Origin: Voacanga thouarsii
Lineage: Eukaryota; Streptophyta; Magnoliopsida; Gentianales; Apocynaceae
Assembly (NCBI GenBank): GCA_026120185.1
Contig: JANUWF010001691.1
Coordinates: forward strand, 558,001-622,000
Direction of reading: 5' to 3'
Length of the DNA: 64,000 bases
Part shown: one piece after another, positions 1-9,743 of the stretch
How the letters are laid out: every line of letters begins with the position of its first letter
Position numbering within the stretch: the stretch's first letter is position 1
Made by a program: the position numbers and the translations under genes
The notes under the pieces: generated by a model
The model's database searches: none
The model's input: only the letters and a program-made list of their open reading frames with translations
Told to the model about the DNA's origin: nothing

Positions 1-1480
1 AAGACTAGCACGTGTTAGACTTCCTGATTCGATTAGGCTGTAATTCTCATATCCGTAAGTATTGAGATAGTCAAAGTTAATATGTGGATGCGTGTTAATA
101 GAATAAGTACATTGGATGATCTGATTATGAGATAAGCACATAGATAACTATGTAATACCAGTGATAAAATCTCATTATAGCGAATGTGGAAGTATTCGTA
201 GACTTTAGATCTCCAAGGTACTTTGTTTGCTAAGTATTATACTTTCATTCCAATCTCTGGAGCCAGATCGAGAGCCGGATATGGGATGGATATTGGGTAC
301 AATCTAAGGTAAACTAAAGTAGTTGAGAGGGTCAATAAAGGATTCACTACTCCTAATAGTAGGGGCAAATATCTCATGGCCATTTGTTGCAATTACTACT
401 CGTGAAATCCTTGGCCAAGATGATTGTGTATTGGAAACAGTTCCGATTGATACACATGGAGAGCATTGCATTTCTGGTACAAGTACTAATACATTCAGGT
501 CAGATTTAAAATATATTATGTAGGGAGTTGGCTCTAATTTCGTACTCCAAACCAGATGAGATATTGTATGGTGAATGGAATTTATTGTATTGTAATTTGT
601 TATTGAAGGGTTCATGTCAAGCCATTTGACTTCCTGGACTCTTAGGTGATCATGATATGTTGCTAGATATCACTCATGATATGCTGAATATGGGTTTATT
701 AATTGATGAATTAATAAACCAATCCTTATTAGAATTAATAGGATAATTCTAAATTATTAAGTATTATTAATCTCAAAGACGTTTAGATTAATTTATATTC
801 GCTACTAATGGTCCGAGAAACCTAATAGGTCCCACACAATAGAGGATTAAGTCCTCAAGGTGTTATTTGATAACATTGCGGGGTTAATTGTGAGAAGAAG
901 AAGTTACTGTGGTCAAATTACAATTAGTTATAATTTTGGGCCAAAATGTAATAGTTAAGGCTTATAGTTTTCAATTGCAATTAATGAATTGTAATTCATT
1001 TAGAATTCATATAATCATGTTCTCAACAGTTATCACTCTAAAAAGAAGGCTGTCTTCATTCATTTTGAAAAAAAGACACACAGGGGGAATGGCTTTTCAA
1101 GGGTGATAGAAAACATAGAGACACACGACTTCTCTAATTGTTCTTTTCTCAGTGAACCCTAGCCACAAAAAGACTCTTCTAGAAGAGATTTTTCTTTATT
1201 TTTCCTTGAGTCCTTTATTTGGATACTATTAAAGACAGCTCTGTGCTTGAGTTGTGGTGGTTTCGATCATTAGAGGAGAAGCTACAATTCATTGTTGCAT
1301 GCGGGGTTGCTGGATCATGCATTTAGACACAAAAGAAATTTTGAATGGCTGAGACATCTGGCAAAGGTATAACTTCTTGTATTTTGATCCGTCTATAGTA
1401 CATACATGCGGTCCTCTTCTTATAAAATCCTTTTATTTTTGCTGCATAATGCATATTTGATGCATGTAAGGGTTCTAACA
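1..1480 (+). repeat. Ty1/Copia-type LTR, family F (copy F1), 5' end outside window
   Basis: The stretch is the reverse-strand counterpart of the interrupted LTR at 41025-47020, and the match is readable over most of its length (for example the shared block around 300-420 matches 46340-46460). The complete copy starts TGTTAATGTTGTGCCC, so about 200 bases of this LTR lie before the window. The right edge is placed at GGTTCTAACA (1480), a CA end followed directly by unrelated Athila/Tat-like sequence. The last ~250 bases differ from F2, so the two copies are not close siblings. No coding capacity is seen; short ORFs here are chance frames. The Copia assignment rests on LTR style and is not backed by an attached pol gene. 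Confidence 0.7.
693..720. other. Perfect 12-bp inverted repeat in F1 LTR
   Basis: GGTTTATTAATT is followed by a 4-nt loop GATG and then its exact complement AATTAATAAACC. It would form a stable AT-rich hairpin in the LTR transcript. The related LTR F2 carries an imperfect version near 41775-41810. Function unknown. Confidence 0.6.
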
Positions 1481-3342
1481 TCTTAATGTTTCTTTTGAGC
1501 ACCCTAAGGGATCTCTTGGATTCCAGCCAACCAAAGATCATTATTTAGCGTTTATAGTTGGGTATTCATAGTAAAACATGAAAAAATATTATAAAAAATG
1601 TTGTACAGCGTGACTCTGCGCATTTTTGGGACTTGTGGGAGGCCTAGAGAAGGGGTAATGTCCTAAGATTACCTTATTTCTGGGCAAAGGGGTGGCGTAG
1701 GGAAGAACTTCCCTGGGCCGCCTTAGTAAAAAAAAAAAAAAATTGCAGTATTATTTCTTCACAGGTCGCATAGTGAAGTTTAACTTCATTAGGCCACCCC
1801 CTCTCGGGATGAAATGTATTCCTCTTCTTTCCTAGGTAGCCTAGAGAGATAGAAGTTCCTTGCGCCACCATGTTGCAGTGCAAATTATCTACTGATCTTC
1901 ACCTAGGCGGCATAAGGAAGTTGAAGTTCCCTTGGCCGCCCCTCTCTTGGATGAAATCGCTATTTGTTGTGCTTTGGGTGGCCATGGGAAGTCCAGGTTC
2001 CCTTGGCCACCTTGTCCCTTCTTCTGGCTGCCATGTGACCTCTAGGCAGCATAGGGAAGCTGCCATTTCTTTATGCAATTATTCCATTTTTGCTCATTTT
2101 TCTTCCTTTTCATTATTTTCATCTCCAATTAGTATTTTCTTTATTTCCTACAAAAATAAGATGAAAAAGGTATGCTGAGTTGTGTTTTAAACAAGAATTT
2201 ATCGCAATTGAATCACAAAAGCAGTAAAAAAGACATATATGATGAGCTCTCACCACATACCTCCATACTTAAATTTTTGCTTGTCCTCAAGCAAATCACA
2301 ATTATTCCAAAGCAAAGAATTAACTAATGTACAAATTGAGAAAAATACATTATTTCATAAGGACAAAGAATAAATAATTTACAAGTAGGAAGAAAAATAT
2401 ATTCTACATAACATTCTTGGTGAGTTTACAATATCGACTTAGCATTTATGTAATAAGGTAAAAAGGGTAAGAGATTATTTCTGCCGCCACTCTCAATACC
2501 ATTCTATCCTTATTTATCCCATGTATACCCTTATATTAATCTAGACACAACCAAGAACATCAAAGTTAAATTAAACATGTTTATGCCAAATAAATGTGAT
2601 TCACTCTACTTCTCCAATTACAAGTTCAAACAAAATGATTCAAATGAGATACAATCAATTGACTTTCCCCATGCACATACATTACAAATGATACAACACC
2701 TTATAACAATACCTTACACGTTGATTCAACAATACAGCAATGCATTTATATTTTAAATGGCAAAGTAGGAGCCTCTTATTTTTCATCATTTTTCTCGCTA
2801 CAAAGGGAATGCATTTATAGTGATTTTAACTTAAATACTCTTTTTGCGTCCCTTGCATTTTTACCTTGTGCTTTTATTTTCCTTCTTTTTCTTTTATTTT
2901 CTTTTCAATCACATATTATTTTACATCATAGGACATGCATTTGTATTCCTAGTGCCTTTTTTCTCCTCAATTTGGTAGCTGCATTAAGCAACCTACCTCT
3001 TGCTCCTAATTACCTTTTATTGAAAAACACAGTAAACAATTGAAGATTTCTATAATACAACATCCAAAATCGTTAAATGAATGAATGAATAGGAATTGCC
3101 ACGAAACTAGAAATAAGCCAATTCCATACTCAATCAGACATCACAAAATTTTCATCCATTCTTAAATAATTAAGCTTCATAACATTTTCAAAAGTATAAA
3201 CAAGATTAACTCGCTTATGCAAACTTAGGCTATGTCATGCCCAACATATGAGCGAACATAAAAATAACTTTTCTCAAGTCTTAAGTAGAAATCTTAAGCA
3301 AAAAGATAAATAATAACTCCTCCAAACTAACACGCATCAACA
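1481..3342 (-). repeat. Degenerate Athila/Tat-like LTR plus adjoining UTR
   Basis: On the minus strand this reads as the 3' end of a Ty3/Gypsy element. The UTR (3342 to about 2262) ends in the hallmark CTTGAGGACAAGCAAAAATT followed by a purine-rich AGTATGGAGG, and an LTR begins near 2250. The same junction occurs at 35632-35668 (plus) and 49736-49760 (minus), which fixes the identity. The LTR part (about 1481-2250) matches 15900-16690 in the same orientation, including the block AAGGGATCTCTT near 1507. There is no usable ORF. It is cut on the left by Copia LTR F1 and on the right by the Tekay element at 3343. Exact inner edges are uncertain. Confidence 0.6.
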
Positions 3343-3589
3343 TGTGAAACCCCAGTCAAAACTAACCTTAGAGTGACTGGGTTGGGGTGCATATCATATT
3401 TCATTTGCATGTTTAAATATATTTTTATATGATTTTATGTACATTGAATTTGAGTTTTATAGTCTAGAGGGCTTGATTATGACTATTGAGAGAGAAGGGC
3501 AGAATGGTAATTTTTGCTTGAGGTGGAAAAAGGGAGATAGCTTGAGGATTGAATAGAAAAATATTTTTAGAGGGAAAATAAGAACAAGA

Positions 3590-3660
3590 GTAGTTGTGGT
3601 TTAGTGGTTAGAACCTTAGAATTAATTCTTGAGGTCTTGGGTTCAAATTCCATCATAGGA
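3590..3660 (+). promoter_or_regulatory. tRNA-like unit with Pol III A box and B box (A1 5' LTR)
   Basis: A box TGGTTTAGTGG at 3597-3607 and B box GGTTCAAATTC at 3640-3650 start 43 nt apart, against 44 in a standard tRNA. Placed on a cloverleaf, the D stem pairs 4/4, the anticodon stem 4/5 around a 7-nt loop with U33 and UAA at 34-36, and the T stem 4/5 around loop TTCAAAT. The acceptor arm pairs at only about 3/7 positions, so this is not a working tRNA. T-runs at 3678-3681 and 3683-3687 could end a Pol III transcript of about 95-100 nt. It could be a fossil SINE head captured by the LTR ancestor. Pol III activity is inferred, not shown. Confidence 0.65.
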
Positions 3661-5256
3661 GCTTTAGCTTGGTTAAATTTTATTTTTGCTTGGGGAGTAA
3701 TATTTTCGGCCTTATGAGCTTGGAGTAGGGTAGAAATGTTGTCCTAAGAGAGACACGATAGGAGTATCCTCATCCTACTCTTTTGCCTACACAAAATTCC
3801 TAAGGGGAATCCATTTCCTCTTCATTCTTAATTTTTCCTATTTCTCAATTCAATAGCTTGTTCAAATTGTTCAAGCCAATTTTATTCTAGAAAAATTCCA
3901 GCAATGTGCTATGGCTTTATAGGTTCAAAATGTCTTAGTAAGAGACATCTTATGGACTGAAACCATGGAAGAGGGGGAAAGGATTTCAAGTGAATTAAAT
4001 TCCTTAGTGAACTTTCTAAAAACATTACTCTAACTAAGTTCATCTTCCTTTAAGCATGGAACTGAAATTTTTCCCAGCTTTGTGTGCCTTCAAGGTGTCA
4101 AAATTCTTAGCCCTTATTCCCTCCCAAATGCTGCCAGAAAATGGCCTTTTTGATCAGCTTAGAACTTGGATTTTTCTGGCCATTTTCGGACTGCACAAAA
4201 GCTGTGTAAAACTAGAAAAATTCCTGGGCAAATTCACAGCTTAGGAGGTCCGAAATCAAGTTGTTTTCTTCCAGTTTTTGTTCAGCATCTTAGCCACGTT
4301 TTTCCTCCATGAAGAAAGTTGGAAACCAGCCTTGAAAAGCCCTAAAATTCCCCTTCAAACTCCCTGCAAATCGACTGGAAAAGGGCAGCCAAAAACTGCC
4401 AAGAAAATGCCACCAAGAAGCGAAATTTTGTGTAGAAATTTTCCCGCCTTGGTTCCTAATTCATCCCTAGCCGAAACTCCATCCTTCTTCTGCACAAATC
4501 ACCCTTAAACCATCAGTAACTGAACTCCATTATCCTCCTCAAACTTCTGCATGAAAATCCAGTCATGGCTGCCTAAAAGATTTCCAAAAAAATTCTGCAA
4601 ACATGAACTGATTTGGATACCAAAATTCCAGCCACCATAATTTAACAACTTTCCATAAAATATATCTCAAATAACCAGACCTTCCCTTCACCATTACATT
4701 CATTATTTTTGGCCACCTTTAGCCCCCCTCAACCAGCATTCATCTAGCCAAAACACTGCCAGCAATTCAGCCATGGCAGACTTCCCAAAGCTCTCCCATG
4801 ATCAAAGGTATTCCGGAATATTTAGTTTTCAAATTTGCTTCCCAAAAATATTCTTCAAGGATTTCATCAACTAGCCTTTTCTTTTCCCTTACAAACCAAA
4901 AAATCAGCTACCAAAACCCTTCAAGCAGTCGGACAACCCTAATCCTTATAGAACTTCGGCAACTCCAATCCCAAAAGTTCTCTACTCTCTTCAACATCAA
5001 GAACACACAACACATTAAGAACACCTACTCCTTCCTTTCACCCAATACTCTCCCAAATCAATCCAAACTCCTTCTAAAATTTCCAAATTGAACTTACTCA
5101 CTGCCATGAGTCCATCAATACCATTCTTAACATCAAACTCCAAAATCCAACTTGCTATTTTGGATAAAAACCAGAAATTTTGTGAAGGCTCAAGAACACC
5201 TTCAAGGTAGGTTTGTTCTAACAACTCCATCTTCTCCAATCTTGACCTCTAATGAA

Positions 5257-5281
5257 TATAAATGCGAATCAACATACTAAT

Positions 5282-5319
<38 letters not shown>
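5257..5319 (+). promoter_or_regulatory. Predicted LTR core promoter: TATA box plus (TC)18
   Basis: TATAAAT at 5257-5263 is followed 27 nt later by 36 bases of pure TC repeat (5284-5319). That is the expected distance from a plant TATA box to its start site, and pyrimidine-rich starts are common in plants. The same arrangement occurs at 13050-13100 and 43919-43981 with different TC lengths. I infer that the U3/R border lies in the TC tract. Confidence 0.55.
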
Positions 5320-5321
<2 letters not shown>

Positions 5322-7140
5322 GGCCGAATCTCTCTCCTCTTGGCCCATGGCTCCTTCTCCAATGGCCATGCTTTTTCCACCTTCCTTGGACGGATTTAGG
5401 CATCTAGGGGTTGTCAACCATTCGAAACTCCTTCAAGATATTAAGCAAGCAAGTAAGCCTTTTTAACCCTTTTTTTTAAATTCTAGATTCATGTCTGTAG
5501 GATGATGTTGATAGAAGATGGATTGTGGACAGGATTTAAGTATATATTGTTGAGGTTTAAGCATGAATGTATGTACGAATATGAAGGAGATGGGATTTAT
5601 GCATGGATGGATTATATTAGTTGATTGTATGATGATTTGAGGTTTAATGAACGTCCCCATGTCATAGGTAGTATTTTTGATGAAGTAAGCTAGAGATTAT
5701 GTCATCTTTGGTGAATAGGATTTATATTCATGTTGGATTATTGAAGCCATGATCATATTTATGCTAGTGGGTGTTAGATCATTTCTTGGTAGTTTTAGAT
5801 CTATGCTTATATGCAAGATTTGGATAATTTGATGAATTGAAGGATTGTGTATGTTCATGATTATGGTTAGCCATAGAAGTATGATTATGATCTAGTTGTC
5901 CCTAAGCTAATTTTTATTTCAGGAATAAAATATTTCATAACATTATTTTGCTAGTAATTTTGAAAAAAACCCTAGGAGGGGTAAATTTGGATTATTATAT
6001 ATAATAAGGATATTTTAGTCAAATAAATAATAACTTTTGCTAGAAAAATAGAGTATATATATATATAGAGAGAGAGAGAGGTATATATATATATTTTCTA
6101 AAATAATGAAATCAACTAAAGCCTTTTATGAAAATAATCATAATTAGTAAAATATTTATTACTAAAAATTTAATTATTATCTTTTAATCAAACCCATTAA
6201 AATTTTATTTATTATTTTTCAAGCAAGACTCATTGAATTTATTTCAACTAATTTTAGTTATCAATTATTTTCTAACAACTAAATTATTACTAAATCATTA
6301 TTTTACCTAATACCACCTAGGAATTTTCATCAAATAAATTCTAAATTTTTCTTAGCGAGATTTAAACAATCAACTTATTAGAACTTGTTTCTCAAAAAAT
6401 TAATTATTTTAAATATCAAATTAGGCTTAGCTTATAAACCAATTTATTTAAAGTTTGGCCTTAAAGCTTGGGACACTAGGATCATGGTGGTAATGAGTTG
6501 AGTTGTTTTAAATTGAGAAAGTGGATTTTTGCTTGAGTTTGATTGTGGTTTGTATTTGCCCATGTGGGGTTAGGTCAGATGTTAGAGACCTTATATTGTG
6601 AGCAAGAATTAGGTAAGCTCTAGCATAAAACTTGATTGATGTAACATGTTTATTATGGCAAGCTAAATGTATAGTGCATGGACACTCAATTTTGCAAGGG
6701 TAATTGAGGATTAACTTGTTACCTATTTCAGACAAACAATTTATTTGAAAATTAATAAGCAGATTTACTCAATCTCAAAACTCTTTCCAAAACCGATTTT
6801 GATAAATATTTTGGGAACCCTTAATTGCTATATTGATGTGGAATTGTGTTTTGTTCATTTTATCCCAAGTGGAAAATGTCATTGAGTACTCAATAAGGGT
6901 GGACTACTAGGGCTAGTCTTTGAGGGGTTAGGGTAAATCTCTCAGTAGGTAGCTACCTCTGAGGGGTGCGTCCTTCTCAGATAGGACGTCAGTCCAGTAG
7001 GTCATGCCGGTCCAAGCTAGCAGTGTTCTCTTTCAGTCAAGTGATTGTGTTTTGCCGGAATGGACACCCGGTTGTTGTTTGGGTATAGAGAAAGAGGAGT
7101 ATCTTGCCTAGTAGGCCGATCACCTACTTTTGTCAGTCTG

Positions 7141-7196
7141 CACAAAGCGTTGCATTCTGACCGGCGGTATGCACAAAGTGTGGCATGCTGACTATT
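7141..7196 (+). repeat. Two-copy short tandem repeat in LTR (31-nt unit)
   Basis: The unit core CACAAAGTGTGGCATTCTGACC occurs about twice here (first copy with CGTTG). It occurs three times in the 3' LTR (14820-14904), once in the solo LTR (45750-45771), and as three decayed copies in D1 (about 27613-27710). It lies late in the LTR, in predicted R-U5. Confidence 0.7.
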
Positions 7197-7723
7197 CAGT
7201 TATGGGGCCCAACGTGTGGTAACCCATGATCATTTCTTTTGAGTGGTTGATTTTATTGATTATTTATGGTTTGAAAAGTCAAAACACCACTCTTGCTTTT
7301 GACTAATGTTTATTGCTTGCCAGTGATCTCTTATAAAGAATTTTATACTTTGCATTCACGAACTGTTTTCTCCCGACACTTAAGCACACACAGACTTACT
7401 TAGATTTCTGTCTCACCACCATTTTTACCATGATTTTAGGTCGATCCTGCTGTGGGGATGAGTGGCTAGATATTGCCTGCTTTGGAAGATTTTTTGATAA
7501 TTTATTTTGTGTAATATTTTGGGGAGATGAGAGTGGATAAATTTTATTATGGATTTGTTGTTGGTATTCTTCGATTTATTTTTGGGATGTAATAAATTTT
7601 TAAGTTCAAGTATCATTTTTATTCCGCTATTGTATTTGTATGACCTAGTTATAAAAATCCCTTGTCCTTTGAGTAGGGCGACATCCCCGGCCCTGGCGGG
7701 CCTTGGTAGAGGGATGTTACAAG

Positions 7724-7740
7724 TGGTATTAGAGACTAGA
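7724..7740 (+). other. Primer binding site, initiator tRNA-Met (A1)
   Basis: TGGTATTAGAGACTAGA begins two bases after the 5' LTR. It matches the plant tRNA-iMet 3' end complement (TGGTATCAGAGCC) with one substitution in the first eleven bases. The D1 copy at 28225 is perfect over TGGTATCAGAG. Confidence 0.85.
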
Positions 7741-7819
7741 TTTAGGCAATTAATGATAGTATATGTGTTATTTATTTAAGTTTAAATCTTTATCTAACCT
7801 ATCTTGTTGATGCTATAGG

Positions 7820-8317
7820 ATGGTTAGGATGTATAGGACTGTGAGGAAAGGGCAGCAGTGGCACCCGCCTACCCCTATATACTCGGAGGACCTTCCAGTT
7901 CCCCAGCCTACCCCTCAGCCAGTTTTCCCTATGGAGGATAATAGTGATGATAAGGTTAACCCAATGGAGGATAGCAGTGAGGATGAGGTCCAGATCATTG
8001 AGCCACCCCCAATTTCGGTGATAGACATAAGTTCTGACAGTGAGGATGAGGTGATGATAGTGGAGCTTGGACCCCACCCTCCTAATCCCGAGGTGGACTT
8101 AGCAGCAAATAGTGATGACCCGGGGGAGATAGACTATGAGTCTCCACCCAGGCCTTCTTTCCTTCCTTTTTTCAGCCGAGTTGAGCCCGAGGAGAGTTCT
8201 AGGTGCCTTGGGAAGGTGCCAATAGAGGGATTTGCTAGCAGGGATGGGGTGAATTTTTCTATGAACTCTGGGGGATGGTTGTATGAGGCTAATGATGAGT
8301 ATTCTGATGAGGACTAG
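7820..8317 (+). CDS. Accessory ORF1 upstream of gag, acidic protein with SUMO-interacting-like motifs
   Basis: An uninterrupted 165-residue frame between PBS and gag. I recognise no enzyme domain. The N-terminus is short and basic (MVRMYRTVRKGQQW), then proline-rich, then strongly acidic. Hydrophobic cores beside acidic/serine runs appear at residues 57-60 (VQII), 67-77 (VIDISSDSEDE), 78-83 (VMIVEL) and 92-100 (VDLAANSDD); VID(I/L) plus S/D/E runs is the classic SUMO-interacting-motif pattern. The C-terminus ends GGWLYEANDEYSDED, with GWLY also kept in D2. Homologues sit at the same place in D1 (28325) and D2 (62552), always starting ATGGTTAG. It is intact although gag and pol of this element are dead. 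It is not a canonical Tekay gene; SUMO binding is inferred from motif only. A possible splice acceptor abuts the start. Confidence 0.7.
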   Translation: MVRMYRTVRKGQQWHPPTPIYSEDLPVPQPTPQPVFPMEDNSDDKVNPMEDSSEDEVQIIEPPPISVIDISSDSEDEVMIVELGPHPPNPEVDLAANSDDPGEIDYESPPRPSFLPFFSRVEPEESSRCLGKVPIEGFASRDGVNFSMNSGGWLYEANDEYSDED

Positions 8318-8567
8318 AGGACTAGGAGTTACTTTCGTTTTGATGTTTATTTGTTTATTGTTTTCAAGAACTTTTATGTCAAGGATTTTAATTCTACTTT
8401 TTATCAAAATTTCGAATCTATGCAAGTCCATCTTTGAAAGAGAATTTGTTCCTTAGCCAAAAGTTACATCCAATTTCTATTTACATCTATTTGACTGTGA
8501 ATGCATGTGCAACTATAATGATTTGAACCTTAAATGCATGCACTTAACATTTGGGGTGTGGTTTAGA

Positions 8568-9238
8568 ATGGCACCCAAGTGTCGTGCAATTTCAGCAGGT
8601 GGAAGGGTTTCGGAAGTCGATCAAGTGGCGCCGGAAGTAGAAATAGCCCAGATGCAAGCACCCAACCAGAGTGAAGGGAATAGTTTGAATACGGGATCGG
8701 GGTTTGATGTTCCAGTTGATGTGACCATGGGCCAGGCATTCAACAAGATGGCCGAGATTTTGAAGTCGATGACCGAGCGTCGGAACCTAAGGGGTGAAGA
8801 CGAGGCCTTAGAGCGGTTTTTGAAGTTTCAACCGCCTGCCTTTATGGGCGAAGCGAAATAAGACCAGAAGGCCGAGTAATGGGTTGAGCAAATGGAGGAT
8901 TTACTTGCAACGCACCAGTACACCGAGGAGCGGATGGTTGTGTTTGCAACTTTTGCAATTGAGAGGACCAGCTCAGGCATGGTGGCAGCAGGTCCAAGAC
9001 GACTGGGAGATGGACAAGTAGGAATGGACGTGGTCTAACTTCGTTGAAGCCTTCAGGGCGGAATATATCCCACAGTGGATTATGGAGAAGCGAGAAGACG
9101 AATTCCAGAATTTGAGGCAAGAAAGCATGTCGGTAGCCCAATACGCGGCCCGGTTCACTCAATTGTCCAAATACTACAACTGATTGGTGGACACCGAGCA
9201 GAATAGGACGAGCCCATTCATCAAGAAGGTCTGGGAGC
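8568..9238 (+). pseudogene. gag: gag remnant (A1)
   Basis: The start ATGGCACCCAAGTG at 8568 is shared with D2 (63281) and D1 (29449). The first 97 codons read through, including VTMGQAFNKMAEIL and GEDEALERFLKFQPP, the usual entry to the retrotransposon gag (capsid-like) domain. Stops follow at 8859 and shortly after. Reading then continues as WVEQMEDLLATHQ, a frameshift, and EYIPQWIMEKREDEF and SVAQYAARFTQLSKYY, all typical of plant Ty3 gag. The frame ends near 9238, where it is fused directly to RNase H coding sequence. No CCHC zinc knuckle or protease is left. The product would have formed the virus-like particle. Confidence 0.8.
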
Positions 9239-9743
9239 AGTGTTGATGCAGGATCAGAAGGTGATCGCTTACGCTTCTCGAAAGCTAAGACCTCATGAAG
9301 TCAACTACCCGACTCATGATCTGGAGCTGGCAGTTATAGTGCTCGCCCTAAAGAAATAGCGATACTACCTGTATGGAGCCGAATAAGAGGTGTTCACCGA
9401 CCATAAGAGTCTGAAGTATATCTTCACTCAAAAGGATCTGAATTTGAGGCAGCGAAGGTGGATGGAATTCCTGGAAGAATACCGTTATCCGATCAACTAC
9501 CATTCCGGGAATGCCAACATTATGGCTGACGCCCTAAGAAGAAAGGTTGGGATGGCCAGATTAAGGGTGCAGGAAATGCAAGCAGTTCAGGAAGTGTTGG
9601 ATAGAAAGGTGGAAGTGCAAGGCAAAGAAATTGTCATTAGCAATTTGAAGTTTGTGCCAGATCTGAAGAAGGAAATCGTGGGAGCTCAGCAAAGTAACGC
9701 CAAGTTTCAACTTTTCAAGGACAAGGAGGCGGCTGGGCAGTGA
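9239..9743 (+). pseudogene. pol: RNase H fragment of pol (A1)
   Basis: The reading frame starts inside the end of RT/beginning of RNase H ([20 protein letters not shown], then [11 protein letters not shown]). It has a stop at 9357-9359 where a Trp codon is expected and another shortly after. From 9390 it is open and contains [20 protein letters not shown] and the closing [10 protein letters not shown] (family consensus ADALSRK). The RT palm with its YVDD box is absent, because the sequence jumps from gag to here. The downstream linker toward integrase runs to a TGA at 9741, with a frameshift into the next frame. Confidence 0.85.

Larger units (their letters stand above)
3343..7721 (+). repeat. 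5' LTR of A1 (4379 bp)
   Basis: Bounded by TGTGAAACCCC at the left and GGATGTTACA at the right, with the PBS two bases downstream. It matches 11134-15440 and the solo LTR 42038-46307 along its full length. In order it holds the tRNA-like unit (3590-3660), a TATA box with TC repeat (5257-5319), a splice-donor-like site (5453), compound TA/GA microsatellites (about 6054-6094), an AT-rich stretch, and short tandem repeats near 7141-7196. If the TATA/TC unit is the promoter, U3 is about 1.9 kb and R-U5 about 2.4 kb. It contains no convincing coding region; a 62-codon ORF at 4056 is present in both A1 LTRs but not in the third copy. Confidence 0.92.
5453..7818 (+). other. Putative leader intron of A1 (donor in U5, acceptor at ORF1 ATG)
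   Basis: A donor-like GCAA/GTAAGC lies at 5453, about 170 nt downstream of the predicted start site. At the other end, branch-like CTAAC near 7794, a pyrimidine-rich run and TATAG (ending 7818) sit one base before the accessory ORF's ATG (7820). D1 has the matching acceptor TTTGTAG/GATGG, and solo LTR A3 has a stronger donor CCAA/GTAAGT at 44115. Such an intron would remove the PBS, so the spliced RNA would serve only as mRNA. This is inference from splice-site patterns; no transcript data are available here. Confidence 0.35.

Noticed and set aside
3590..3660. A functional tRNA gene
   Set aside because: The acceptor stem pairs at only about 3 of 7 positions and the arms have mismatches; only a tRNA-like promoter unit is supported.
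4056..4244. 62-codon ORF in the A1 5' LTR, repeated at 11846-12034
   Set aside because: Conserved only because the two LTRs are copies of each other; the solo LTR A3 does not keep the frame, and it lies in predicted U3.
7141..7196. CRISPR-like array
   Set aside because: Unit copies are directly adjacent without unique spacers, number at most three, and lie in a plant LTR.
7820..8317. ORF1 as a captured host gene such as a PIAS-type SUMO ligase
   Set aside because: Only the short SIM-like motif resembles PIAS; there is no SP-RING, SAP or other domain, and the ORF occurs at the same site in three element copies.
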